64,000 bases of DNA from Streptomyces ortus (GCF_026341275.1 NZ_JAIFZO010000002.1:3502118-3566117); one strand, 5' to 3'; positions 38,728 through 47,042 are shown, counted from the stretch's first letter. Notes: generated by a model not told the origin, from the sequence alone. A program made the numbers and translations.

Positions 38728-40008
38728 TCATCGTCGTACGGCCCGGCGACGGGACAGCGCATCCACGCCCGCGGCCACCAGCAGAACGGAACCCGTGACA
38801 GCGTACTTGACCCCTGAGCTGTACCCCATCAGGCCCATGCCGTTCTGGATGACCGCGACCACCATGCCGCCGAGCACGGCGTCGACGACCCTGCCCCGCC
38901 CGCCGAACAGGCTCGTGCCGCCGATCACGGCGGCGCCGACCGCCAGCAGCAGCACGTTGCTGCCCCCGGTGTTGGGGTCAACCGAGTTGCCCCGGGACGC
39001 GGCGATGATGCCGCCGACCGCGGCCAGCGAGGAGCAGATGACGAACGCCGAGATCCGGACGGCCGCCACGTTGATGCCGGCCCGGCGGGCAGCCTCCGCG
39101 TTACCGCCCACGGCGTAGATGTGCAGGCCGAACTTGGTGCGCTGCAGCAGGAACGTACCGGCGACGAGCAGGACGGCGATCACCGGCACCACGATCGGCA
39201 CGCCCTTCAGCGAGTCGACGATGACGTTGCGGCTGCGCTCCTGGTTGAGCAGATGGACGGCGATCGCGCCGAGCGCCGCGAGGCCACCGATCCTGACCGC
39301 GAGCAGGACGGCCGGAGGGGTGGCGAGCCCGCGCCGCCGGCGGTTCCCGCTCCGCCGGAACTGGATCGCCGCGTACGCCCCGACACAGACGGCCAGCAGT
39401 ACCCAGCCCAGCGCCGGGGAGAGGTTGTTGTTCGCGACGGCCAGGATCGTCTCGTCCCGGATCGAGATGTTGGTGCCTTCCTTCAGCAGCATCAGCACGA
39501 TGCCCTGGAACCCCAGGAAGGCGGCCAGTGTGACCACGAAGGAGGGGATGCCGACCTTCGCCACCAGCAGGCCGAGCAGCAGGCCGATGACCGTGCCGGT
39601 GAGGATCGCCGCGCCGGCAGCACCGTACCAGGGCCATCCGTGGTCGGTGAGCAGGATGGCGAGGACGGCGGCGCAGACCCCGCTCGCGTACCCCGCGGAC
39701 AGGTCGATCTCGCCGAGGAGGAGGACGAAGACCAGCCCCATGGCGATGGCGATGCTGCCCGCGCCCTGGGTGAGCAGGTTGGCGAAGTTCAGCTCGGACA
39801 GGAAGACCGGGCGCAGTGCGGCGAAGAACCCGCACAGGACGATCAGGCCGAGTACGGCGGGAAGGGCGCCCAACTCGCCGCCCCTCACCCGGTCGACGTA
39901 GTTCCGGGCGACCGAGCGCAGACTTGTGGCTCCGGCCGCTCCGTTCTTCTTCGGCGTACCGGGACCGCGCGGCAGTTCCGGCTTCTCGGGGGCGACTGCG
40001 GCGGTCAT
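38728..40008 (-). CDS. xylH: Sugar ABC transporter permease, XylH-like
   Basis: A 426-residue integral membrane permease of the ribose/xylose class (about ten helices): GALPAVLGLIVLCGFFAALR at the start, the coupling-type motif FVLLLGEIDLSAGYASGV, AKVGIPSFVVTLAAFLGFQG, and GGTSLFGGRGRVVDAVLGGM near the end. An inserted basic segment (RRSGNRRRRGLATPP) in the middle is typical of XylH. Its ATG overlaps (ATGA) the ATPase stop. It works with the single-domain ATPase and the lipoprotein encoded upstream. Confidence 0.93.
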   Translation of the reverse strand: MTAAVAPEKPELPRGPGTPKKNGAAGATSLRSVARNYVDRVRGGELGALPAVLGLIVLCGFFAALRPVFLSELNFANLLTQGAGSIAIAMGLVFVLLLGEIDLSAGYASGVCAAVLAILLTDHGWPWYGAAGAAILTGTVIGLLLGLLVAKVGIPSFVVTLAAFLGFQGIVLMLLKEGTNISIRDETILAVANNNLSPALGWVLLAVCVGAYAAIQFRRSGNRRRRGLATPPAVLLAVRIGGLAALGAIAVHLLNQERSRNVIVDSLKGVPIVVPVIAVLLVAGTFLLQRTKFGLHIYAVGGNAEAARRAGINVAAVRISAFVICSSLAAVGGIIAASRGNSVDPNTGGSNVLLLAVGAAVIGGTSLFGGRGRVVDAVLGGMVVAVIQNGMGLMGYSSGVKYAVTGSVLLVAAGVDALSRRRAVRR

Positions 40009-40781
40009 GCGGTGACTCCATTGCTCTGGGCCAGGCCGAGGTCTCCGCTGCGGCCCGAGGTGATGAGTTCGACGACCTGGGAGTGCGTCACGTCGGAGGT
40101 GCTGACCTGGGCGGCCATCCGGCCCAGGTACAGGGCGGCGATCCGGTCGGACACCGCGAAGACGTCGTTCATGTTGTGCGAGATCAGGACCACGGCGAGA
40201 CCGTTGTCGGCCAGCCGCCGGACCAGTTCGAGGACCTGCGCCGTCTGGGCGACGCCGAGCGAGGCGGTCGGCTCGTCCAGGACGACGAGCTTGCTGTTCC
40301 ACAGCACGGCCTTGGCGATGGCCACGGTCTGCCGCTGGCCGCCGGAGAGGCTGGAGACCTGCTGGCGGATGGACTTGACGGTACGGACCGACAGACCTTC
40401 GAGGGTCTGGGCAGCCATCTCCTCCATCGTCGTGTCGTCCAGGACGAGCCCCCGGCGCTTCTCGCGGCCGAGGAACATGTTCTGCACGATGTCGAGGTTG
40501 TCGCAGAGTGCCAGGTCCTGGTACACGATCTCGACGCCCAGGGCCGCCGCCTCGCGCGGGCTGTGCACCTGGACCTGCGCACCTTCGAACCAGTACTCGC
40601 CGCCGTCCATCGGATGGATCCCGCCGATGCACTTGACGAGGGTGGACTTGCCCGCGCCGTTGTCTCCGACGAGTGCGGTCACCTCCCCCGGACGGACGTC
40701 GAAGGACACGTCGTGCAGCACCCGCACGGCGCCGAAGCTCTTGTCGATCCCGCGCAGCCGGAGGATCGGGGTCACGGTCAT
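40005..40781 (-). CDS. xylG: Sugar ABC transporter ATP-binding protein, XylG-like, single domain
   Basis: A 258-residue ABC ATPase: Walker A LVGDNGAGKSTLVKCIGG, Q-loop EIVYQDLALCDNLD, signature SSLSGGQRQTVAIAKAVL, Walker B LVVLDEPTASLG, switch LISHNMNDV. Enterobacterial XylG/RbsA carry two fused ATPase domains; only one is present here, as in actinobacterial homologues, so a homodimer is expected. GAGGAG lies about 10 nt before the ATG. Two hairpins separate it from the binding-protein gene. Confidence 0.93.
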   Translation of the reverse strand: MTVTPILRLRGIDKSFGAVRVLHDVSFDVRPGEVTALVGDNGAGKSTLVKCIGGIHPMDGGEYWFEGAQVQVHSPREAAALGVEIVYQDLALCDNLDIVQNMFLGREKRRGLVLDDTTMEEMAAQTLEGLSVRTVKSIRQQVSSLSGGQRQTVAIAKAVLWNSKLVVLDEPTASLGVAQTAQVLELVRRLADNGLAVVLISHNMNDVFAVSDRIAALYLGRMAAQVSTSDVTHSQVVELITSGRSGDLGLAQSNGVTA

Positions 40782-40810
40782 TGAAGACGGCTCCTCAGGG
40801 GTCGTGAGGT

Positions 40811-40904
40811 CGCGGGTCCCGGAGAGACGGGAGCTCCGGGGCCCGCGGGCGGACCGGGCGGGCCGAGCGGACCAGCCGGACCGGGGACGACGGTCCGGCC
40901 GGTC
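40811..40904 (-). promoter_or_regulatory. Two RNA hairpins between xylF-like and xylG-like genes
   Basis: Stem A pairs 40811-40824 (CGCGGGTCCCGGAG) with 40834-40847 (CTCCGGGGCCCGCG). Stem B pairs 40870-40882 with 40892-40904, 13 bp with one mismatch. In transporter operons such hairpins partly terminate transcription or protect the upstream mRNA, giving more binding protein than ATPase. Stem B starts 5 nt past the xylF stop. Confidence 0.62.
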
Positions 40905-40908
40905 AGGG

Positions 40909-42009
40909 CTACTTGATGCCGGCCTCGGCGCACAGGGCGGCGTACTTGCCCTTGCACAGCTCCTCCTTGGTGACATAGCCGTCGTCGACGACGTCCTTGA
41001 CGTTGTTCTTGTAGACGGCCAGCGGCGTCTCCAGCACGGACGGCACCTCGCGTTTGCCCTCGGGGTCCTTGACGGTCCCGTTCGTCTTGCCCTTCTTGCC
41101 CTTGGCGAGGGAGACGGCGAGCTCGACCGCGGCATCGGCCTGTTTCTTGACCGCCTTGTAGACGGTCATGCACTGGTCGCCCGCGAGGATGTTCTGCAGG
41201 GCCTGGACCGTCGCGTCCTGGCCGGTGACCGGGACCTCACCGTTGCGCTTCTGCTTGCGCAGGACGGCGATGGCCGCGTTGCCGAGGCTGTCGTTGGCGG
41301 CCAGCACGCCGCCGATCTTCGGCTGGCTGGTGAGCATCTGCTCGAAGATGGTGGTGGCCTGGGCGCCGTCCCAGTCCGGGACGGACTGGTTCGGGCCCTT
41401 CACGTAGTCGCCCGACTTGTACCGCGGACCGAGGACGCCGTTGTAGCCCTGGGCGAGGAGGGTCGCGTTGTTGTCCGTCGGTGAGCCGTTGAGCGTGGCG
41501 ACGATGGGCTTCTTGGCCTTCATGTCGCTCAGGCACTTGGTGAGGCCTTCGCCCTGGAGCTTGCCGACCTCGACGTTGTCGAAGCTCACGTAGTACTGGG
41601 CGGAGCCGCCCAGGGTGAGCCGGTCGTAGTCGATCGTGGCGACGCCCTGCCCCTTGGCCTTGTCCAGAACCGCCTTGCCCGTGCCGCTGTCCAGGTTCAC
41701 GATCATCAGCACGTTCACACCGCTGGTGATCATCTGGTCCGCGATGGTCTGGAACTCCTGCTTGTCGTTCTGCGCGTTCTGGATGTCGTACTCGACGCCC
41801 GCCGCCTTGAACGCCTCGGAGAGGTACTTGCGGTCCGCGGTCTCCCAGCGGGGCGAGGACTTGCTGTCGGGAAGGATCACACCGATCTTCGGCTTGGCGC
41901 CGGAGCCGGAGCCGGAACCGGAGTCGTCGCCCGACGAGGAGTCACTGCAGGCAGCGAGCGAGCTGGCCAGCGCCACCGAAGCGGCGGTGAGGAGAAGTCC
42001 CTTGCGCAT
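40909..42009 (-). CDS. xylF: Sugar-binding lipoprotein, XylF-like
   Basis: A 366-residue periplasmic-binding-protein-like lipoprotein. The signal peptide ends in the lipobox SSLAAC (lipidated Cys 21), followed by a Ser/Gly/Asp linker and a type I sugar-binding fold: KIGVILPDSKSSPRWETADR, GVNVLMIVNLDSGTGKAVLD, VATIDYDRLTLGGSAQYYVS, GGVLAANDSLGNAAIAVL and VPVTGQDATVQALQNILAGD. This matches the xylose/ribose-type receptor group. It is the first gene of the operon with xylG, xylH and rok7B7. The 370-nt upstream region contains a G-rich repeat. Confidence 0.93.
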   Translation of the reverse strand: MRKGLLLTAASVALASSLAACSDSSSGDDSGSGSGSGAKPKIGVILPDSKSSPRWETADRKYLSEAFKAAGVEYDIQNAQNDKQEFQTIADQMITSGVNVLMIVNLDSGTGKAVLDKAKGQGVATIDYDRLTLGGSAQYYVSFDNVEVGKLQGEGLTKCLSDMKAKKPIVATLNGSPTDNNATLLAQGYNGVLGPRYKSGDYVKGPNQSVPDWDGAQATTIFEQMLTSQPKIGGVLAANDSLGNAAIAVLRKQKRNGEVPVTGQDATVQALQNILAGDQCMTVYKAVKKQADAAVELAVSLAKGKKGKTNGTVKDPEGKREVPSVLETPLAVYKNNVKDVVDDGYVTKEELCKGKYAALCAEAGIK

Positions 42010-42233
42010 GGGCAGGGTCCTTTCTGGTGGTACGGCCGGACGGCCGGACGGCCGAGGGTGGTGAGCGGGAAACCGAGAAGCGCGACTCGGGGGAATTGCC
42101 GGGTGTCGGGCGATCCGCCCGAACTGAATGTTGTGAGCGGGAACTTACGACGCTCAGGACCCTGTGCCCAGAGGGCGGGGAGCGCTATTTGTCATCCGCC
42201 ATAACAATTAGGTGACGTCGGCGCGGTTCCGGA

Positions 42234-42307
42234 GTCGGGGTTCGGGGTTTCGGGGTTCTGGGGTTCTGGGTTACGGGGTTCGGGGTTACGGGGTTACGGG
42301 GTTACGG
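42234..42307 (+). repeat. G-rich 8-bp repeat with G-quadruplex potential
   Basis: About nine units of CGGGGTTA/CGGGGTTC/CTGGGGTT run in tandem, with perfect TTACGGGG units at the right end. Eight or so runs of three to four G are separated by 3-5 nt, which satisfies simple G-quadruplex rules. It lies in the 42010-42382 divergent gap between the xylF-like gene and a small kinase gene. The left part of this gap (42120-42215) is comparatively AT-rich and may hold the xyl promoter. Confidence 0.85.
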
Positions 42308-42382
42308 TGCCGTCTCAACGTCCCTGACCAGAGGGGCAGTTACTCGATTGCCCTTCAGTTGGACTCCGTGAATGATCCAGGC

Positions 42383-42907
42383 GTGACCACGTTGTTCCTG
42401 ACTGTCGGCCTCCCGGGGGCCGGGAAGACCACCAGGGCTCGGCAGTTGGCCGTGGAGCACCACGCGCTTCGGCTGACGCCTGATGAATGGATGATCCCGC
42501 TGTTCGGTGAGCCCGATGCGAACGGGAAGCGTGACGTCCTTGAGGGACGCCTCCTTGCGCTGGGCCTGGAAGCGCTGAGCCTCGGAACCAACGTGATCCT
42601 GGACTTCGGATGCTGGACTCGTGACGAAAGGTCCGCGGTCCGCTCGCTGGCGGAGTCCGTGGGCGCGTCCTACCGCATCGTGTACATGCCGGTGGACCCT
42701 GGGACTCAGCGAGCCAGGGTTGCCCGCCGTCAGTCGCTCGCTCCGGAGCAGACCTTTCCGATGAGCGAGGCGGACCTCACGCACTGGAGGGCGTTGTTCG
42801 AGGAGCCGGACGCCGCGGAACTCGATGGACGGGGGATCGGCGAGCCGCCTCCGGGTTGGCGGGGGTGGTGCGCGTGGGCCGCCGACCGGTGGCCGTCACT
42901 TGGGTGA
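42383..42907 (+). CDS. P-loop kinase/ATPase (AAA_33 type)
   Basis: A ~174-residue single-domain P-loop protein: Walker A LTVGLPGAGKTTRARQLA immediately after the start, LRLTPDEWMIPLFGEP, then the Walker B-like strand NVILDFGCWTRDERSAV and a lid LAPEQTFPMSEADLTHWRAL. Such proteins are polynucleotide- or antibiotic-kinase-like and usually uncharacterised. The GTG at 42383 gives the family N-terminus; a GTG at 42368 is also possible. There is no obvious ribosome site, and the G-rich repeat is 75 bp upstream. Confidence 0.82.
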   Translation: MTTLFLTVGLPGAGKTTRARQLAVEHHALRLTPDEWMIPLFGEPDANGKRDVLEGRLLALGLEALSLGTNVILDFGCWTRDERSAVRSLAESVGASYRIVYMPVDPGTQRARVARRQSLAPEQTFPMSEADLTHWRALFEEPDAAELDGRGIGEPPPGWRGWCAWAADRWPSLG

Positions 42908-42991
42908 TGTGACGACTCCGGATGCGGCGGGAGACGGGGCGCGGTTTCGGCGGCGACGAGGGCCGGCTGCGGCGGCCGGGAGGGACGGCCC

Positions 42992-43045
42992 CGGAGGCGG
43001 GAAGGGACGGCTGCGGAGGCGGAGGCGGAGGCGGGAAGGGACGGC
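42992..43045. repeat. 20-bp direct repeat in a purine-rich gap
   Basis: CGGAGGCGGGAAGGGACGGC occurs at 42992-43011 and again perfectly at 43026-43045, separated by CGGAGG units. The 42908-43131 gap upstream of the secreted protease is almost entirely polypurine on the + strand and holds no gene. Confidence 0.8.
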
Positions 43046-43131
43046 CTGAGTAGGTCTGTCGCCGCGCCCGCCGCGCCCCCACCATGAAGGAACTGTCCGG
43101 TACCGGACCACCGATGACCCCGGGAGGGGCC

Positions 43132-43815
43132 GTGAGACGTCTGCACACCTGCCTGGCGATGCTGACCACAGCCGTGACGGCCGTGATCGCCCTGCTCTTC
43201 GGCACCGTTCCGTCCGCCACCGCCCTGCAGGCGACGACGATCCGGGGCGGCACCGTGCTCTACGCCGCCACCGGCGCGCAGTGCGTCGTCGGTTTCAACG
43301 CGCGGGGCAACGGCGTCTACTACGGCGTGATGGTCGGCCACTGCTCGGGCACCCACACCACCACCTGGTACGCCGACGCGGCACGTACCGTGCAGGTCGG
43401 TGTGACCGCCGGCGCCGCCTTCCCCATCGACGACTACGGCGTGGTCCGCTACACCTCCAACACGCTGAACCTGCCCGGTGACATCGCGCTGGGCGGGGGT
43501 GTCTACCAGGACATCACCGGGGTCGCGAGCCCGGCGGTCGGACAGTCGCTCTGCCATGTCGGCCGGACCAGCGGGGTCCACTGCGGAAGGGTGACCGCGG
43601 TCAACGCCACGGTCAACTACTCCGAGGGCACCGTCTACGGCCTGATCCGGTCCACCCCCTGCTCGGAGGCAGGTGACACGGGCGCCCCGGCGTACTCCGG
43701 CACCCTGGCCGTCGGCTTCCTGGTCGGGGCGAGCGGCAACTGCACCTCGGGCGGGGTCTCCTACCACCAGCCCGTCGCGGAGGTCCTGTCGATCTTCGGT
43801 ATCACCGTGTACTGA
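43132..43815 (+). CDS. Secreted S1 (chymotrypsin-like) protease homologue with Thr at the nucleophile position
   Basis: About 227 residues with a signal peptide (RRLHTCLAMLTTAVTAVIAL). The S1 fold is clear: catalytic His in VGHCSG (codon 43339), Asp in PIDDYGVVRY, disulfide Cys (SLCHVGRTSGVHCG) and the C-terminal GNCTSGGVSYHQPV strand. The nucleophile motif, normally GDSGGP, reads GDTGAP; Thr is encoded by ACG at 43678-43680. It may be an inactive homologue or an unusual Thr enzyme. No long pro-region is seen. The start is uncertain: ATG 43084 and ATG 43114 are also in frame, but GGGAGG lies just before GTG 43132. Confidence 0.82.
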   Translation: MRRLHTCLAMLTTAVTAVIALLFGTVPSATALQATTIRGGTVLYAATGAQCVVGFNARGNGVYYGVMVGHCSGTHTTTWYADAARTVQVGVTAGAAFPIDDYGVVRYTSNTLNLPGDIALGGGVYQDITGVASPAVGQSLCHVGRTSGVHCGRVTAVNATVNYSEGTVYGLIRSTPCSEAGDTGAPAYSGTLAVGFLVGASGNCTSGGVSYHQPVAEVLSIFGITVY

Positions 43816-43935
43816 GGATTCGCCGTGCATCGAGGATTCGCCGTGTACCGAGGATTCGCCATGCACTGAAGATCCGCCCTGTACCGCAGATTCGCCCTGT
43901 ACCGCAGATTGACCGTGTACCCACGATTCACCGCG
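43810..43935. repeat. 18-bp tandem repeat, seven units, starting across a stop codon
   Basis: Seven head-to-tail units beginning TACTGAGGATTCGCCGTG. Unit 1 contains the last Tyr codon and the TGA stop of the protease gene; unit 4 again contains TGA. The other units have CGA, CGC or CCA in its place. The period keeps the reading frame. The 43936-44030 remainder before the XRE gene is ordinary spacer. Confidence 0.93.
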
Positions 43936-44030
43936 CTCAGCCAGGGACAACTTGTCCCCGGTTAAGATCGCCCTTCATCCGGTTCCCGGTTCGCGTCAAG
44001 ATTGCCTTGTCGAACAGAGGAGGTCGGACG

Positions 44031-44861
44031 ATGGACCGGGCGTTGCTGGCGGATTTTCTCCGTGCGCGTCGTCAGGCGTTGCAGCCGGAGGACGTGGGGC
44101 TCCCCCGCGGGCAGCGCCGCCGCACCGGCGGGCTCCGGCGGGAGGAAGTGGCGGTGCTGGCCGGGATGTCGGCCGACTACTACGGCCGGATCGAGCAGCA
44201 GCGCGGCCCGGTGCCGTCGGAACGGATGCTGGTCGCGTTGGCCCGGGCGCTGCGTCTCGATCTGAGCGAGCGTGACCACCTCTTCATCCTGGGCGGGCTC
44301 CCGGCACCGCGGCGGATGCTGCGTGACGATCACGTGGGTCCGACGATGCTGCGGATCGTCGCCGGCCTCGCGGATGTGCCCGCCATCGTGCTGTCACGGT
44401 GCGGCGAGGCGTTGCTGCAGACGCGCCCGGCGGTCGCGCTGTTGGGCGACTACACCAAGTACTCGGGGCTGTCCCGTTATCTGGTGTACCGCTGGTTCAC
44501 GGGCGACGCGCGGGTGCGTGGCCTGTACCCCATCGAGGACCACCCTCGGCGGGGCCGGGTCTTCGCCGCGGAGATCCGGGAGGCGTACACGGCGGACCCC
44601 ACGGGGAAGGCGGGGGAGATCGTCGCAGCACTGCTGGAGGCGAGTCCCGAGTTCGCGAACATCTGGCGGTTGCACGAGGTGGGGGTGACCCACCACCACG
44701 ACCTCAAGCGCTACCTCCACCCCGAGTTGGGAGAGTTGGAGCTGTACGCCGAGATGCTGCTGGATCCGGAGCAGCGCCAGACGCTGCTGGTGTTCTCCGC
44801 CGTGCCCGGTTCCCCGAGCCACGACAAACTCCAACTCCTGGCCGTCGTCGACGACGACTAG
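44031..44861 (+). CDS. XRE-family regulator with MmyB-like ligand domain
   Basis: A 276-residue regulator. The N-terminal helix-turn-helix (RRTGGLRREEVAVLAGMSAD, YYGRIEQQRGPVPSERMLVA) is followed by the MmyB-like PAS-type ligand domain (LADVPAIVLSRCGEALLQTR, YLVYRWFTGDARVRGLYPIE). The family often sits beside a redox enzyme it controls; here an NADP-dependent quinone oxidoreductase follows 164 bp downstream. GGAGG lies 8 nt before the ATG at 44031. TGTCATGAA repeats just before the downstream gene may be its operator. Confidence 0.92.
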   Translation: MDRALLADFLRARRQALQPEDVGLPRGQRRRTGGLRREEVAVLAGMSADYYGRIEQQRGPVPSERMLVALARALRLDLSERDHLFILGGLPAPRRMLRDDHVGPTMLRIVAGLADVPAIVLSRCGEALLQTRPAVALLGDYTKYSGLSRYLVYRWFTGDARVRGLYPIEDHPRRGRVFAAEIREAYTADPTGKAGEIVAALLEASPEFANIWRLHEVGVTHHHDLKRYLHPELGELELYAEMLLDPEQRQTLLVFSAVPGSPSHDKLQLLAVVDDD

Positions 44862-45025
44862 CCGCTGTCGGCCCTCACACACGGCGGCACCTCCTCAAGA
44901 GCTGAGGCGTGCCCCGATCCTCCAGTGATTCAAATTCGAAGCACATGGATGCACATTCGTCCGTGCACGCGCATCCACGCATGCGCATCCACGTCTTCTC
45001 CCTGTCATGAAAGTTGGTATTTGTC

Positions 45026-45982
45026 ATGAAGTCAGTGCGTTTCCATGAGTACGGCGGTCCGGACGTCCTGCGGTACGAGGAGGTGGAGCAGCCGATTCCC
45101 GCGGCCGGGGAGGTCCGGATCCAGGTGGCCGCGACATCGTTCAACCCGGTCGACGGCAACATCCGCGCGGGCTTCATGCAGGGCCCCATCCCGGTGACGC
45201 TGCCGCACACCCCCGGCATCGACGTCTCGGGCACGGTCGACGCACTGGGCGAGGGCGTGGACGTCGTGAGCGTGGGAGACCGGGTGGTCGGCTTCCTGCC
45301 GATGACCGGCACCGGCGCGGCGGCGGAGTACGTGATCGCACCGGCCGAGCTGCTGACGGCGGCGCCCACGAGCATCCCGCTGGCCGATGCGGGCGGACTG
45401 CCGCTGGTCGGCCTCACCGCCTGGCAGGCTCTCTTCGACCACGCCGCGCTGACCCCGGGCCAACGGGTGCTCATCAACGGTGCGGGCGGCGCGGTCGGCG
45501 GTTACGCCGTCCAACTGGCCAAGCACGCCGGCGCCCACGTGATCGCCACGGCCGGGCCGCGCAGCGGCGAGCGGGCCAGGGCGGCGGGCGCCGACGAGGT
45601 GTTCGGCCACGGAGTTCCCGAACTCTCCGCGCTGGTCGACGTCGTACTCAACCTCGCGCCGGTCGATCCGATGCAGCTGGCCGCCCTGACCTCCGTGGTG
45701 CGCGACGACGGTGTCGTGGTGAACACGACGGTGTGGATGCCCGCGCCGTCCGACGAGGACCGCGGCGTACGCGGCGTCAACCTGTTCGTCAACAGCGACG
45801 CCGGGCAGCTGGCACGGCTGGTGACACTGGTCGACTCCGGAGTGCTGCGCGTCGACATCGCCCGGCGGGTGCCGCTGGCCGACCTGCCGGCCCTGCACGC
45901 GGAGGCCGCCGAAGGAGCGCTCGCCGGAAAGGCCATCGTCCTTCCCTCCCGTCCCACCCTTCCCTCCGCTTCTTTCGCTTGA
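45026..45982 (+). CDS. NADP-dependent quinone oxidoreductase (MDR superfamily, zinc-free)
   Basis: A 318-residue medium-chain dehydrogenase/reductase of the quinone oxidoreductase group: KSVRFHEYGGPDVLRYEEVE at the start, NPVDGNIRAGFM, the GIDVSGTVDALGEGVDVVSV strand and the nucleotide motif RVLINGAGGAVGGYAVQLAK. No zinc-binding Cys cluster is present. It reduces quinones or enones with NADPH in the cytosol. It lies downstream of an XRE/MmyB regulator that probably controls it. TGTCATGAA occurs twice directly before or over the ATG (45004-45012 and 45022-45030). Confidence 0.93.
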   Translation: MKSVRFHEYGGPDVLRYEEVEQPIPAAGEVRIQVAATSFNPVDGNIRAGFMQGPIPVTLPHTPGIDVSGTVDALGEGVDVVSVGDRVVGFLPMTGTGAAAEYVIAPAELLTAAPTSIPLADAGGLPLVGLTAWQALFDHAALTPGQRVLINGAGGAVGGYAVQLAKHAGAHVIATAGPRSGERARAAGADEVFGHGVPELSALVDVVLNLAPVDPMQLAALTSVVRDDGVVVNTTVWMPAPSDEDRGVRGVNLFVNSDAGQLARLVTLVDSGVLRVDIARRVPLADLPALHAEAAEGALAGKAIVLPSRPTLPSASFA

Positions 45983-46087
45983 GCGCTGCCCGCCGCTCAC
46001 TGCTCGCTGCTCGCTGCTCGCCGACCAGCCCAGACCCATGAAGCACGAAGCACGAAGCACGAACCCGAATCTGGAAAGCAGGAGACC

Positions 46088-46470
46088 ATGTCGCTCGGTC
46101 TGGACCCCGCGCGGTCGGTGTGATGGGCGACAGCGCGGGCGGTGGCCTGGCGGCGGCGTTGTCGATTCTCGCCCGGGACCGCGGCGGACCGGCGATCGCC
46201 CGGCAGATCCTGCTCATGCCGGTGCTCGACGACCGCACCCCCACACCCGACCCGCACATCGAGCCGTACCTGCTGTGGACCTACGACGACAGCCGCACCG
46301 CGTGGCCTGCGCCCGACCTGCCCCACCGCGTCCGCACGGGCGCCCCGCTCAACGAGCCCGACCCGGCCACCTTCTACGGCGGCGACCACCGCGGCTACAC
46401 CGACTATCCGACCTTCCGCACCACGACCATGACCATGACCATGACCGCGACGACAAGTATGGCGAGTTGA
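46088..46470 (+). pseudogene. Truncated and frameshifted alpha/beta hydrolase (HSL family)
   Basis: An ATG at 46088 starts SLGLDPAR, then the frame stops. With one extra base at about 46114 it would continue VGVMGDSAGGGLAAALSILA, the nucleophile elbow of hormone-sensitive-lipase-type esterases, then LLMPVLDDRTPTPDPHIEPY and TYDDSRTAW. The oxyanion HGGG half is missing and the 3' end, with the catalytic Asp and His, is replaced by a low-complexity ACCATG run (TMTMTMT) before the stop. It is clearly a remnant. The SRPBCC gene starts 3 nt after it. Confidence 0.78.
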
Positions 46471-46472
46471 AG

Positions 46473-47003
46473 ATGACCAGTCTCCTCATCGGCCCGGCGG
46501 ACAGAACCGTCGTGATCACCGTCCAGCAGCGGACCCGCACGTCACCCCGGGACGCTTTCCGCATCCTGGCGCCCATCGATCTGCCCACCGTCTTCCGCCC
46601 GGTGGCCCCGTTTCCCGGGGTCAGCGGTGTGAAGAACCAGACGGGGGCCTGGGATCACGCGGGACCGCGAAGGAACCCGCAGTTCGACGACGGCTCCCAG
46701 GTCGACGAAGAACTCACCGAGTACGTACCGGACTCCTCCTTCGCCTACCAGCTCACCGGCTTCACCAACGTCCTGTCCCGCCTCGCGGCCGGTGTCCGGG
46801 GCGAGTTCAACGTCAACCCCGACGGTGACGGCACGCTCATCCGCTGGACCTACGAGTTCAAGGCACTGCCCGGCCGCCGCTGGATCCTCGCCGGCCCCTT
46901 CGCCCCGCTCTGGCGCCGCTACATGGTGGCCGCCCTCGACCGATGCGTCCACGTCATCGAAACAGAGACCGGCGGCAAGGAGACGCCGCACGGGCCCGGG
47001 TGA
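46473..47003 (+). CDS. SRPBCC-family protein
   Basis: A 176-residue START-like (SRPBCC) lipid- or ligand-binding fold: VVITVQQRTRTSPRDAFRIL at the start, WDHAGPRRNPQFDDGSQVDE in the middle and GTLIRWTYEFKALPGRRWIL on the last strands before the long C-terminal helix (WRRYMVAALDRCVHVIETE). It has no signal peptide. The ligand is unknown. It starts 3 nt after the hydrolase remnant and could be using that gene's former promoter. Confidence 0.82.
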   Translation: MTSLLIGPADRTVVITVQQRTRTSPRDAFRILAPIDLPTVFRPVAPFPGVSGVKNQTGAWDHAGPRRNPQFDDGSQVDEELTEYVPDSSFAYQLTGFTNVLSRLAAGVRGEFNVNPDGDGTLIRWTYEFKALPGRRWILAGPFAPLWRRYMVAALDRCVHVIETETGGKETPHGPG

Positions 47004-47042
47004 AGCATGGGGGTGTTGCCTGAGACCACCAGAGACGGGCAG

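Noticed and set aside
37509..38762. Longer ROK regulator start at 38762
   Set aside because: The extra 16 residues overlap the permease gene and do not resemble the family; ATG 38714 matches the usual N-terminus.
42234..42307. Chromosome end (telomere)
   Set aside because: Streptomyces telomeres are palindromic hairpin DNA, not G-rich simple repeats, and genes continue on both sides.
44031..45982. XRE regulator and oxidoreductase as a toxin-antitoxin pair
   Set aside because: Sizes and domains are those of an MmyB-type regulator and a metabolic quinone reductase.
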